The position numbers and the translations under genes are program-made. Shown piece after piece: positions 1-8,591 of a stretch of 64,000 nt of DNA. The stretch is from JADJNY01 sp046349615. GTDB lineage: Bacteria; Planctomycetota; UBA1135; GCA-002686595. Numbering within the stretch: position 1 is the stretch's first letter; every line of letters starts with the position of its first letter. The stretch spans positions 372,001-436,000 of the forward strand of contig JAXMBZ010000001.1 of NCBI GenBank assembly GCA_046349615.1, in the 5' to 3' direction. The notes below the pieces were generated by a model that worked only from the letters and a program-made list of their open reading frames with translations, was not told the origin of the DNA and did not search any database.

Positions 1-923
1 ACTCTGACGAGGACGTCGCCCGGTCCGGCGAGCGGCGGCACGCTGACGGTGATCTGCGTTCCGCCCGCGGTCGAGAGCACGCCGGTGAACTTGATCGGGT
101 CGCCGAGCGCGACGGTCGCCGACGGCGTCGCGCGCGTGAACCACACTTCGTTGCCGGTCGCGGCGAAGTTCTGGCCGGTGATCGTGATCGCGCCCGGGAC
201 GACGCTCACGCCGGTGATCACGGGCTTCGTCGGCGCGGCGGCGAGGTAGACGAAGGCGAGCCCTGCGACGTCGTCGGCTTCGATCGAACGCTCGGGGACG
301 CCGTTCGCGATGATCGCGCCCTGCATCGTGCTGCCGGCGACCGGCGTGTGGTCGAGACCGAGCGCGTGGCCGTACTCGTGCGTCGCGACGCCTTGGAGGT
401 CGACCTCGCCGGGCAGCAGTTGATCGCTCGGTCCGTCGCTCCACGTCCACGTCTGGTAGTAGCGAATGCGCCAACCGTCGGTGCCCGGCACCTCGGTGAA
501 CGCGTACACGCCGCCCGCGGAGCCCGAGATCTCGGAGTGGATGTTGTCGTCGGTGCCGCCGACGCCCGTCGCTTCCCCTTGGAACACGGGGTCGAAGTTC
601 GCGCCGCCGGAGCCGAGCCCGCCGGGTTGGTACGGGTCGCCGTCGCCGTTGCCGTGGAGCCGGCTGCCCCATTCGACGCAGGCCTTCCAGATCGCAACCG
701 TCGCGCCCGTGTAGCCGGGGAAGTTCGGATCGGGCGCGACGTTGTCGTTCGCCGTCGGCGCCGTGAAGTTGTTGAGGACGCGGAAGTCGCGCTGGCCGAG
801 GCCGAGCACGCCTCCGTTCGTCGCGAAGGCGGAGCTGCGCACCGGGAGCCAGAGCACGAGCGCGGCGCCGGCGACGACGAGCGTCCCGCCGACCTCGAGC
901 ACGCGGCGTCGAGCGAGCCTCAT
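1..923 (-). CDS. Secreted matrixin-like zinc metalloprotease, C-terminus cut by window edge
   Basis: About 307 codons are visible; the gene continues beyond base 1. Residues about 8-31 form a hydrophobic signal or anchor after MRLARRR. The zinc site HEYGHALGLDH starts at residue 182 and fits HExxHxxGxxH of metzincins/matrixins, so extracellular peptidase activity follows from family knowledge. After the catalytic domain a segment with PVITGVSVVPG and ITGQNF looks like an IPT/TIG (immunoglobulin-like) domain. The ATG overlaps the stop of the upstream gene (ATGA), so the two are probably translationally coupled. A paralogous two-gene unit lies at 13610-15990. The substrate is unknown. Confidence 0.85.
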   Translation of the reverse strand, partial: MRLARRRVLEVGGTLVVAGAALVLWLPVRSSAFATNGGVLGLGQRDFRVLNNFTAPTANDNVAPDPNFPGYTGATVAIWKACVEWGSRLHGNGDGDPYQPGGLGSGGANFDPVFQGEATGVGGTDDNIHSEISGSAGGVYAFTEVPGTDGWRIRYYQTWTWSDGPSDQLLPGEVDLQGVATHEYGHALGLDHTPVAGSTMQGAIIANGVPERSIEADDVAGLAFVYLAAAPTKPVITGVSVVPGAITITGQNFAATGNEVWFTRATPSATVALGDPIKFTGVLSTAGGTQITVSVPPLAGPGDVLVR

Positions 924-1516
924 CGGCGCTTCTCCTTCGCTTCGGCGGCGCGATGCGCCTTCGCGCGCGCGAGCTCCGCGACCTGCGCGCGCAGCGCGTC
1001 GAGGCGCACGTTCTCCACGAGGGCATAGCCATCTCCGCGGCCCTGGACGATCGCGCCCTGGGCGGCGTCGAACGCGCGGTAGAGCCCGCCGTGCGCGGCA
1101 TAGAGCGCGTTCCCGGCCATGCCGCCGCCCGCGTTGTCCGTGTGCTTGTAGAACGCGACGATCTTGTTGCCGAGGCGCACGTCGTCCGCGGCCGGCGCCT
1201 CGGAGTTGAAGACGCCGTGGCGCGCGTCGACGAAGCCGCCGGCGAAGAACACCTCGACCGTGCGCGGCGTGCCATCGGCGAGCGAGCGTCCCTCGATCGT
1301 CAGCAACGTGAAGTAGAGCTCCGGTCCGTCCTTCGCGTCGTCGATGCGGACGACGCGCGAGCGCGTGATCGTGCCTTCGATCGCTCCATCGCTCTTCACG
1401 ACGATCGCGGCGAGGTCGAGACGCTCGATGGAAGCGCGCGCGCTGGGAGCGAACGCGCAGAGCAGCGCGGCGACGGTGCAGGCGCGCGCGAGGTGGTGGA
1501 GGAGCGGGGTCGGCAT
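920..1516 (-). CDS. Small secreted protein paired with matrixin-like protease
   Basis: This 198-residue protein has a signal peptide (residues about 1-28, ending near PSARAS) and no family I can name. Its core (TVEVFFAGG, then EAPAADDVRLGNKIVAFYK) lines up with the core of the small protein at 13610-14212 (LTFQVAGG, then APRFTAGDEVVLFLWK). Both continue with a GLYR/GTYR segment and a weakly similar tail. The stop overlaps the start of the downstream protease by 4 bases. The same gene order at the second locus suggests a functional partner, such as an accessory or inhibitor; this is inference. The C-terminus is rich in Ala, Lys, Arg and Glu. Confidence 0.75.
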   Translation of the reverse strand: MPTPLLHHLARACTVAALLCAFAPSARASIERLDLAAIVVKSDGAIEGTITRSRVVRIDDAKDGPELYFTLLTIEGRSLADGTPRTVEVFFAGGFVDARHGVFNSEAPAADDVRLGNKIVAFYKHTDNAGGGMAGNALYAAHGGLYRAFDAAQGAIVQGRGDGYALVENVRLDALRAQVAELARAKAHRAAEAKEKRR

Positions 1517-1623
1517 GGGCGGCGGAGTCGGTGACGGCGCGAGCCGGAAGAGTTTTCCGCCTCGCGAACGAGTGCTCCCCGAACTCTACCTGCACCGGCT
1601 CGATCCGGGCAGGGGCGCGCCGC

Positions 1624-4110
1624 TCAGCGGGCCGCCGACGCGTCGTCCTCGGGCCAGGGCCCGGGCCCGAGGAAGGCGGCGAGCTTCGCGTCGTTCGGGT
1701 AGAGCTTGACGAGCTCCTCGATCAACGCGCGGCCGCTCGGATCGCCGAGGCGCACGAGCGCGATGCCGAGCTTCCGCTTGACCACTTGGTGCGTCGCGCG
1801 GAGCTCGAGCGCGCGCTTCCACGCCCGCGCGGCGCCCGCGAGGTCGTTCGCCGACTTGCGCGCGTCGCCAGCGAGGTTCCAGTAGTCGAAGTCGTCCCGG
1901 CCGAGCGTCGCGAGCGCGTCGAGGCGCTTCACCGCGGTCGCGGGCTCGAGCGACTCGAGGTCCGCGCGCGCGAGCGTCTTCTCGAGCGCGAGCCACGGCG
2001 CGTGCGCTTTCGCGACGGGTTCGACGTAGCGCCGGATGCGCTCGACGTCGCGCTTGCCCGAGAGGATACGCGCGAGGCCCTCCCACACGCCGCGCTCGAA
2101 TGCGTCCGGTTGGGTCGACTGAGCGTGCTTCGCGAGCGCGTCGAGGCCTGGGTCCGAGAGCTCGTACTGTTGCTCGGGCGTCTCGAACGGCGAGCTCTTC
2201 TCCTGCGCGCGCGCGAGCTCGAGCAGGCCGGCGAAGAGCGCTTCGTCCGGCGTGCCGCGCGCGGCGTCGTGCAGCCGCTCGAGCAGTGCAGCGCGGGAGC
2301 GGAACGCGCGTTCGCGGAACCGATAGGAGTCGCTCTGCGCGAGCCGCGTGAGCGGCAGTGGGCGGCCGCCGCGCTCGCCCGCGCGCGCGAAGCGCGGCCG
2401 TTCGGGCGCGGGGATCGTCGCATCGTGCGCGGCGTGCAGCGTGCGTGCGACGGACAGCGCGTCGACGCCGTCCGCGGCGAGCAGCACTTCCTCGCCGAGC
2501 TCCGCCGCGGCGAGCCATGCGTTCGCGGGGAGCCACGCGACGACGACCGTCGCGTCCGGCGCGTGGAGCGCGCACCCGGCAGGCGCGTCGCCGTCGACGC
2601 CCGTCACGAGCACGAGGTCGTACTTGCCCGCGTCGATGCGCCCGCGCGCCGCGTCGAGCGCGAGGATCTCGCCCGCGGGCGGCGTCGCGTCCTTGAAGAG
2701 CTCCTTCTCGATGCGCTCCATTCCGACGTGCCAGACCGCGGTGCGATCGATCGTCGTGACGCCGAGCTGACGCAGCACGGTCGCGCGCAGCCCGTCGAGC
2801 TGGCCGACGAGCAGCACGGAGAGTCCGCCCTTCGCGCGCTTCTCGGCCGGGAGCGCGTTCACGGACGCGTGCAGACGCGCGATCTCGCCGAGCGCGTCCT
2901 CGAGCCCCGTGGAGACCGTGTGCCCCGCGAGCGTCGTCACGAGCGGCGATTGGCCGCGGCTCTCGACGGTGACGAGTCCCTCGGGCAGGTCGAACGTGAG
3001 TTGATAGAGCCTCGGCGCGAGCGGGTTCGAGTCGTCCCAGGGCGCGCGCACGGGGAGCGCGAGCGGCTCGCGGACGATCGGGACGATCGCGAGCGCGAAC
3101 ACGGCGGCGAGCGACGCATAGCGCGGGAGCTTCGTCGCGCCCGGCGCGCTCAACAGCGCGAGCGCCGCGCCCGCGACGGCCGCGAACGAGCCGATTTGCA
3201 CGAGCTGCGCGGCGGAGAAGGCCTCGCGTGCCTCCGTCGCCGCGGGCGACGCTCCGAGCACCGTCTTCACGAGCAGGAGGCCCTGCGCGGCGCCGAAGAA
3301 CACCGCGCCTGCCTGGCGCGGCGTGCGCAGACCCGCGAGCGCCGCGCCGACGAGCAGCGCAGGCGCGCCGAAGAGCGCGGCGCCGACGAGCAGGTCGAAC
3401 GAGAGCGATCCGTGATCCGCGAGGGAGCTGCCGAAGCCGCGCACCCAGCGCTCGAGGGTCGTGACCGACACGAGCTCCGCGACGAGCTGCAGCACGAACG
3501 CGCCGACGACGGCCGCGCCGGCGAGCGCGAGCGGGGTCGAGAGGTTTCGGAGCGCCTTGGCGCGCGCGATCCAGCCGAACGCAACCGCGCCGAGCGTCGC
3601 TGCGAGCAGGAACGCGAGCCCGAATGCGGTGTCGTCTTGCGCGAGGCCCGCCCCGAACGGCCGGACGTGCCGCGCGACGCCTTCGATCGAGAGCGCGGCA
3701 CCGGCGCCGGTCACGAAGAGACCGATCAGCTCGCCGACGAACGCCGCGCGGTTTTCGTGCGGCGGTTCGAGCGGTTCGTCGAGTCGGCGCTCGTCGAGCG
3801 CGGCAGCCAGCGCGAGGATCACTCCGACGGCGAAGGTCAGCGCCAGCGACCACGAGCCCGAGGGCTGGATCCACGCCGTGAGCACGAGTCCGTGCAGCGC
3901 GTAGCCCGCGGCGGTCGCGAGCAGGAGCAGCACGCCGGGACGCCGCAGCGCCGCGAGCAGCACGACGCCCGCGAGCACGAGGCCCGCGGCCCGGACGAGG
4001 AGCGCGCTCGACGCGCTCGTCGCGGGGAGCTCGAGGAGGTCGAGCCCGCGCGGTGCGCGCAGGAGGGACAGGAAGACGCCGACGAGGAGTCCACGCAGCA
4101 CGGTACGCAT
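1624..4110 (-). CDS. Large polytopic membrane protein with soluble Rossmann-like and TPR C-terminal regions
   Basis: The 828-residue product has about ten or more hydrophobic segments in residues 1-380, then a soluble half. The soluble part contains SVLLVGQLDGLRATVLRQLG followed by YDLVLVTGV, which is reminiscent of a spermidine synthase-like Rossmann fold as found in polytopic membrane aminopropyltransferase relatives. I do not see an intact catalytic signature. The last ~180 residues are helical repeats resembling TPR (for example DYWNLAGDARKSANDLAGAA). The start is ATG at 4110. The downstream small-protein/protease pair is separated by 107 bp. Function is unknown. Confidence 0.75.
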   Translation of the reverse strand: MRTVLRGLLVGVFLSLLRAPRGLDLLELPATSASSALLVRAAGLVLAGVVLLAALRRPGVLLLLATAAGYALHGLVLTAWIQPSGSWSLALTFAVGVILALAAALDERRLDEPLEPPHENRAAFVGELIGLFVTGAGAALSIEGVARHVRPFGAGLAQDDTAFGLAFLLAATLGAVAFGWIARAKALRNLSTPLALAGAAVVGAFVLQLVAELVSVTTLERWVRGFGSSLADHGSLSFDLLVGAALFGAPALLVGAALAGLRTPRQAGAVFFGAAQGLLLVKTVLGASPAATEAREAFSAAQLVQIGSFAAVAGAALALLSAPGATKLPRYASLAAVFALAIVPIVREPLALPVRAPWDDSNPLAPRLYQLTFDLPEGLVTVESRGQSPLVTTLAGHTVSTGLEDALGEIARLHASVNALPAEKRAKGGLSVLLVGQLDGLRATVLRQLGVTTIDRTAVWHVGMERIEKELFKDATPPAGEILALDAARGRIDAGKYDLVLVTGVDGDAPAGCALHAPDATVVVAWLPANAWLAAAELGEEVLLAADGVDALSVARTLHAAHDATIPAPERPRFARAGERGGRPLPLTRLAQSDSYRFRERAFRSRAALLERLHDAARGTPDEALFAGLLELARAQEKSSPFETPEQQYELSDPGLDALAKHAQSTQPDAFERGVWEGLARILSGKRDVERIRRYVEPVAKAHAPWLALEKTLARADLESLEPATAVKRLDALATLGRDDFDYWNLAGDARKSANDLAGAARAWKRALELRATHQVVKRKLGIALVRLGDPSGRALIEELVKLYPNDAKLAAFLGPGPWPEDDASAAR

Positions 4111-4179
4111 CGCGTGCGACGGTAGAGGATCGCGCGCGCCCGTTCCAGGCTCGCGGGCAGGCGCGTATCTTCACAGCCC

Positions 4180-5451
4180 GTGACACGGGCGCGATCGAGC
4201 GAGAGACGGAGGACGGCGGACGACGGGACCGCGCGCGGCACTTCGAGGCCGCGGCGCACTCCGGTCGAGCCGCTGGATCGCGCCGCGTCGAGTTCGCGGC
4301 CATCGGTCGTCGGTCGGACGAAGTCGAAATCCACCGCCTCGGAGCCTGACGATCGCGCGCCCAGCACCCGTGCGCGACTCGTGCACGAGCTGGTCGCGTG
4401 GTTCGACCGCGAACGGCGCGCGCTCCCCTGGCGCGCCGACCGCGATCCGTACCGCGTGTGGATCAGCGAGGCGATGCTGCAGCAGACGCGCGTCGAGACC
4501 GTCATCCCGTACTACCACCGCTTCCTCGCGCGTTTCCCGAACGTCGAGACGCTGGCCGCGGCCGAGGTCGACGACGTGCTCGCGCTCTGGAGCGGCCTCG
4601 GCTACTACCGCCGCGCGCGCACGCTGCACGCGACGGCGCGCGAGCTCGTCGAGCAGCACGCGGGACGCTTCCCGCGCGAGCGCGAGCGCGTGCTCGAGCT
4701 CTCCGGCATCGGTCCGTACACCGCGGGCGCCGTGCTCTCGATCGCGTACGGGCTCCCCGAAGCGCTCGTCGACGGCAACGTCGCGCGCGTGTTCGCACGG
4801 CTCTTCGAGCTCGACGACGCGCCCGAGTCGAAGGCGTTCCAAGCGCGCACGTGGACGATCGCGCGCGAGCTCGTCGCGCTCGCCGAGCGGCCCGGCGACT
4901 GGAACCAGGCGCTGATGGAGCTCGGCGCGCTCGTGTGCACGCCGCGCGATCCCGCTTGCGAGCGCTGTCCCGTGCGCGCCGCGTGCCGCGCGTTCGCGAC
5001 GAAGCGCGTCGCCGAACTCCCGCGGCCGAAGGCGCGTCCCGCGACGGTCGAGGTCGAGCTCGTGCTCGCCGCCGTGTGCGTGGGGGACGCGCTCGTGCTC
5101 GCGGAGCGGCCCGACGGCGGGCGCATGGCGGGCCTGTGGGAGCTGCCGACGATCGAGCTCGGAGCGCGCTCGCGCATCGCGCCGCTCGATTGGCCGACGA
5201 GCCTCGTGGTCGGCGAGCCGCTCGGCACGTTGACGCACTCGATCACGCGCCACCGCATCCGCGCGACCGTGCGCCGCGCGACGCCGAGTCGACGCGCGCT
5301 CCCGCCGAATTGGCGCCGCGTCGAGCGCGACGAACTCGAGCGCGCGACGAGCGTGGACCTCGGGGTCGGCGCGCCCGAGTACGCGCTCACGGGCCTCGCG
5401 CGGAAGGCGCTCCTCGCGCCGTTCTTCCGCGCCGTGTGGGAGCGCGCGTAG
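4180..5451 (+). CDS. mutY: A/G-specific adenine DNA glycosylase MutY
   Basis: Removes adenine mispaired with 8-oxoguanine in base excision repair. The helix-hairpin-helix glycosylase domain contains SEAMLQQT (catalytic Glu97) and LSGIGPYTAGA, then VDGNVARV with catalytic Asp198. The [4Fe-4S] loop is Cys253-x6-Cys260-x2-Cys263-x5-Cys269. The C-terminal NUDIX-like 8-oxoG reader domain begins around residue 285 (LAAVCVGDALVLAERPDGG). The listed start is GTG at 4180, which adds about 67 Arg/Ser-rich residues before the conserved LVHELVAWF. GTG at 4381 would give about 356 residues, closer to the usual length, and may be the real start. Confidence 0.95.
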   Translation: MTRARSSERRRTADDGTARGTSRPRRTPVEPLDRAASSSRPSVVGRTKSKSTASEPDDRAPSTRARLVHELVAWFDRERRALPWRADRDPYRVWISEAMLQQTRVETVIPYYHRFLARFPNVETLAAAEVDDVLALWSGLGYYRRARTLHATARELVEQHAGRFPRERERVLELSGIGPYTAGAVLSIAYGLPEALVDGNVARVFARLFELDDAPESKAFQARTWTIARELVALAERPGDWNQALMELGALVCTPRDPACERCPVRAACRAFATKRVAELPRPKARPATVEVELVLAAVCVGDALVLAERPDGGRMAGLWELPTIELGARSRIAPLDWPTSLVVGEPLGTLTHSITRHRIRATVRRATPSRRALPPNWRRVERDELERATSVDLGVGAPEYALTGLARKALLAPFFRAVWERA

Positions 5452-5692
5452 CGCCGCGCTCGTCCGTCTCGCGGCAAGATCGGCCTCGTCCGCGCGGTTG
5501 CGCGGGTCGGAAAGCGTTTCCTTCGCCGCGCGCCGGCGCTACAACGGACCCGCGCTCTCCGCGCCGCAAACCGTGACCCGCCCCTTGTCGTCCCAGGAAA
5601 TGGAACGCTCCGAACACCCGGCCGCCGCCTCCACGCGGACGGGGGAGAAGCCGCGGCCCGCGAATGCCGATCGTGACTCGACGAGCTCCGCC

Positions 5693-6619
5693 ATGACCCG
5701 CCCGCGCCCGTTCGAGGACGCTCCGAAGGAGCGCATCACGCTGCGCGGCGTCACGTTCGTGATCCCCGCCTTCAACGAGGAGGGCGGAATCGCCGGCGTG
5801 CTCGACCGGCTCAGCGCGCTCGACCTCGACGTGCCGATCGAGTTCCTCGTCGTCGACGACGGATCGACGGACGGCACGGCGCGCGTGCTCGACGGGCTGC
5901 GCGCGCGCTACGACGGCTTGCGCGTGCTGCGCCACCACGTGAACAAGGGCTACGGCGCGGCGCTGAAGACCGGCTTCGCGAGCGCGCAGCACGACGTCGT
6001 CGTCATCACCGACGCGGACGGCACGTACCCGGAGAACAAGATCGCCGAGCTGCTCGCCTGCATCGACGACGGCGCGGAGATGGCCGTCGGCGCGCGCACC
6101 GGCGCCGAGGTCAACGTGCCGCTCGTGCGGCGCCCGGCGAAGTTCTGCCTGCGCATGCTCGCGAGCTACCTCGCCGGCACGCGCATCCCCGACTTGAACA
6201 GCGGGCTGCGCGCGATGCGGCGCGAGCTCGTGCAGCGCTACCGGCCGATCATCCCGAACGGGTTCAGCTTCACGACGACGATCACGCTCGCATCGCTGAC
6301 GAACGACCACCGCGTCGACTGGGTCAGCATCGATTACAAGAAGCGCTCGGGCTCGTCGAAGATCCGGCCGATCCGCGACACGCTCGGGTTCACCGCGCTG
6401 ATCGTGCGCACGGTGATGTACTTCAACCCGCTCAAGGTGTTCTACCCGGTCGCGTGCGTCGTCGGGCTCGGGCTCCTCGCTTCGCTCTACTACGACATCC
6501 TCGTGCTCTGGCCGGACCCGAACCTCAGCGACAAGACGGTGCTGCTCTTCGTGGCGCTCGTGCAGGTCCTCGCGGTCGGTTTGCTCGCGGATTTGATCGA
6601 GAAGCGCTCGCGTTTGTAG
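5693..6619 (+). CDS. Family 2 glycosyltransferase (DPM1/polyprenyl-phosphate type) with C-terminal membrane segments
   Basis: GT-A fold transferase of GT2. It shows VTFVIPAFNEEGG, the nucleotide-sugar motifs VVDDGSTDGT and ITDADGTYP (DxD), and the acceptor-region NSGLRAMRR. Two hydrophobic helices near the C-terminus (VFYPVACVVGLGLLASLYY and VLLFVALVQVLAVGLLADL) anchor it in the membrane. Family members transfer a sugar to polyprenyl phosphate or lipid-linked glycans. I chose ATG 5693, just before the domain; ATG 5600 and a TTG at 5498 are in frame but add a low-complexity extension, and none has a clear ribosome site. Donor and acceptor cannot be read from sequence. Confidence 0.88.
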   Translation: MTRPRPFEDAPKERITLRGVTFVIPAFNEEGGIAGVLDRLSALDLDVPIEFLVVDDGSTDGTARVLDGLRARYDGLRVLRHHVNKGYGAALKTGFASAQHDVVVITDADGTYPENKIAELLACIDDGAEMAVGARTGAEVNVPLVRRPAKFCLRMLASYLAGTRIPDLNSGLRAMRRELVQRYRPIIPNGFSFTTTITLASLTNDHRVDWVSIDYKKRSGSSKIRPIRDTLGFTALIVRTVMYFNPLKVFYPVACVVGLGLLASLYYDILVLWPDPNLSDKTVLLFVALVQVLAVGLLADLIEKRSRL

Positions 6620-6697
6620 CGCGAGGCGGCTCGGAACGGCCCGGCGGGGTCTTCGGCGAACGGCGTCCGGCGCGTATACTCCCGCGCCCTCGACACC

Positions 6698-8017
6698 ATG
6701 GCTCCCACCGCAACGTCCCTCCAGGAGCGCGTCCGTCGGAACGGCGTGGTCGGCGCCGGCGGCGCAGGCTTCCCGCTCTACAAGAAGCTCGAGCGCGCCG
6801 TCGACACCTTGATCTTGAACGCGGCCGAGTGCGAGCCGCTCCTGCACAAGGACAAGGAGATCCTCAAGCGCTACAAGCGCGAGGTCCTCGCCGGCATGCA
6901 GCAGGTGATGGCCGAGGTCGGCGCGAAGCGCGGCCTGATCGGCATCAAGGACAAGTACGTCGACCTGATCCGCGAGCTCCGCGCCGCCGCCGAGCCGATG
7001 GGCATCGAGGTGCACCTGCTCGGCGACTACTACCCCGCGGGCGACGAGTTCATCACGGTCTTCGAGACGACCGGCCGCGTGATCCCGCCCGGCGGGCTCC
7101 CCGGCGACGTCGGGTGCCTCGTCAACAACGTCGAGACGCTGCTCAACGTCGCGCTCGACGCGCCGGTCACGCACAAGTACTTCACGATCGGCGGCGGGGT
7201 GCCGAAGCCCGTCACCGTGCGCGCGCCGATCGGCGCGTCCTACTACGACGTGCTGCGCTCCGCCGGCGTCGAGCCGACGCGCGTCGCGCACGTGCTCGTC
7301 GGCGGCGTGATGATGGGCCGCTTGATGCAGACCTTCGACGAGGTCGTCACGCGCACGACGGGCGCCTTGCTCTGCTTCCCGCACGGGCATCGCCTGCCCG
7401 AGCGCTACCAGGCGCAGGCGCCGCAACGCGACCGCATCGGCCGCAGCGCGTGCGATCAATGCAGCTTCTGCACCGAACTGTGCCCGCGCTACCTGATCGG
7501 CCACCCCGTCGAGCCGCACCTCGCGATGCGCGGCCTCGGCTTCAACCTCGTCGGCGACGCGATGGTGCTCGGCAGTCAGTTCTGCTGCGAGTGCAACCTG
7601 TGTTCGCTCTATGCGTGCCCCGAGGACCTCTTCCCGAAGGACGCGTGCGCGGACAACAAGCGCATGATGCGCGAGAAGAAGCTCCAGCATCCCGCGACCG
7701 GACGGCGCGACGTGAAGCCGCACAGCATGCAGGCGTACCGGCACGTGCCGCTGTCGAGCTTGATCAAGAAGCTCGGCCTGATGGACTTCCAGAACGTCGG
7801 ACCGCTCGTCGACGTCGAATGGATGGTCGAGAGCGTGCGCATCCCGGTGAAGCAGCACGTCGGCGCGCCCGCGGTGCCGTGCGTGCGCGTCGGCGAGCGC
7901 GTGAAGGAAGGCCAGACGATCGCGAACGCGCCCGAGGGGCTCGGCGTCGCGATCCATGCGTCGATCGAAGGCACCGTGCAGAAGATCGGCGACGAGATCG
8001 TGATCCGGAGGGCGTGA
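6698..8017 (+). CDS. pduS: PduS-like (RnfC family) Fe-S flavoprotein of bacterial microcompartments
   Basis: The 439-residue protein has the RnfC/PduS architecture. An N-terminal Rossmann-like FMN/NAD domain contains GVVGAGGAGFP and NAAECEPLL, followed by an SLBB-type region. Two ferredoxin-like [4Fe-4S] motifs follow: Cys252, 255, 258, 262, and a second cluster around Cys296/297, 299, 302, 307. A C-terminal barrel/lipoyl-like domain contains GLGVAIHASIEGTVQKIGDEI. In characterised systems PduS reduces cobalamin and passes electrons into the microcompartment. The stop overlaps the ATG of the PduT-like gene by one base, so the two are surely co-expressed. No cobalamin or diol dehydratase gene is in this window, so the substrate is open. 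Confidence 0.88.
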   Translation: MAPTATSLQERVRRNGVVGAGGAGFPLYKKLERAVDTLILNAAECEPLLHKDKEILKRYKREVLAGMQQVMAEVGAKRGLIGIKDKYVDLIRELRAAAEPMGIEVHLLGDYYPAGDEFITVFETTGRVIPPGGLPGDVGCLVNNVETLLNVALDAPVTHKYFTIGGGVPKPVTVRAPIGASYYDVLRSAGVEPTRVAHVLVGGVMMGRLMQTFDEVVTRTTGALLCFPHGHRLPERYQAQAPQRDRIGRSACDQCSFCTELCPRYLIGHPVEPHLAMRGLGFNLVGDAMVLGSQFCCECNLCSLYACPEDLFPKDACADNKRMMREKKLQHPATGRRDVKPHSMQAYRHVPLSSLIKKLGLMDFQNVGPLVDVEWMVESVRIPVKQHVGAPAVPCVRVGERVKEGQTIANAPEGLGVAIHASIEGTVQKIGDEIVIRRA

Positions 8018-8580
8018 TGGTGACGAAGATGGAAGCGCTCGGGATGCTCGAGCTGTCCTCGATCGCGGTGGCGTTCCAGGTGCAGGACACGATGCTCAAG
8101 GCCGCGGACGTGCAGTTGCTCGTCGCGCGCACGATCTGCTCGGGCAAGTACATCGTGATGGTCGGCGGCGACGTCGCGGCGGTCGAGTCGAGCGTGCGCG
8201 AAGGGAAGCGCGTGTCGCGCGAGGCCCTGATCGACGAGCTCGTGATCCCGAACGTCGACGCGCGCGTGTTCCCCGCGATCAGCGGCGGCGTGACGCTCGA
8301 CGACGGCGATCGCGACGCGCTCGGGATCCTCGAGGCGTTCTCCGTGACGTCGATCATCGAGGGCGCCGACGCCGCGGTGAAGGCCGCGCGCGTGAAGCTC
8401 TTCCGCATCCACGTCGCGATGGCGATCGGCGGGAAGGGCTTCCTGATGCTCACCGGCGAGGTCTCCGAGGTGAACGCGGCGATCGAAGCCGGCGCGAAGG
8501 AGATCGCGAAGCGCGGCCTGCTCGTCAGCAAGGTCGTGATCCCGCGGCCGGAGGAGCGCCTCTACCGCGAAGTGATCTAG
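8017..8580 (+). CDS. pduT: PduT-like tandem BMC-domain shell protein with pore Fe-S cysteine
   Basis: The 187-residue protein consists of two BMC domains (EALGMLELSSIAVAFQVQD and DALGILEAFSVTSIIEGAD) and so forms a pseudohexameric BMC-T trimer tile. The motif RTICSGKYIVM places Cys41 where PduT carries the cysteine that ligates a [4Fe-4S] cluster in the central pore. The end, SKVVIPRPEERLYREVI, also matches the PduT family. A strong Shine-Dalgarno (GGAGG, 8007-8011) precedes the ATG, which shares a base with the PduS-like stop. Together the two genes look like an electron conduit through a protein shell. No other shell protein is encoded within 64 kb. Confidence 0.92.
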   Translation: MVTKMEALGMLELSSIAVAFQVQDTMLKAADVQLLVARTICSGKYIVMVGGDVAAVESSVREGKRVSREALIDELVIPNVDARVFPAISGGVTLDDGDRDALGILEAFSVTSIIEGADAAVKAARVKLFRIHVAMAIGGKGFLMLTGEVSEVNAAIEAGAKEIAKRGLLVSKVVIPRPEERLYREVI

Positions 8581-8591
8581 CGCAGCGCGCG

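Noticed and set aside
1531..4125. Long plus-strand open frame of 864 codons
   Set aside because: It lies opposite the membrane-TPR gene and is almost entirely Arg, Glu and Ala, the usual shadow of a high-GC gene.
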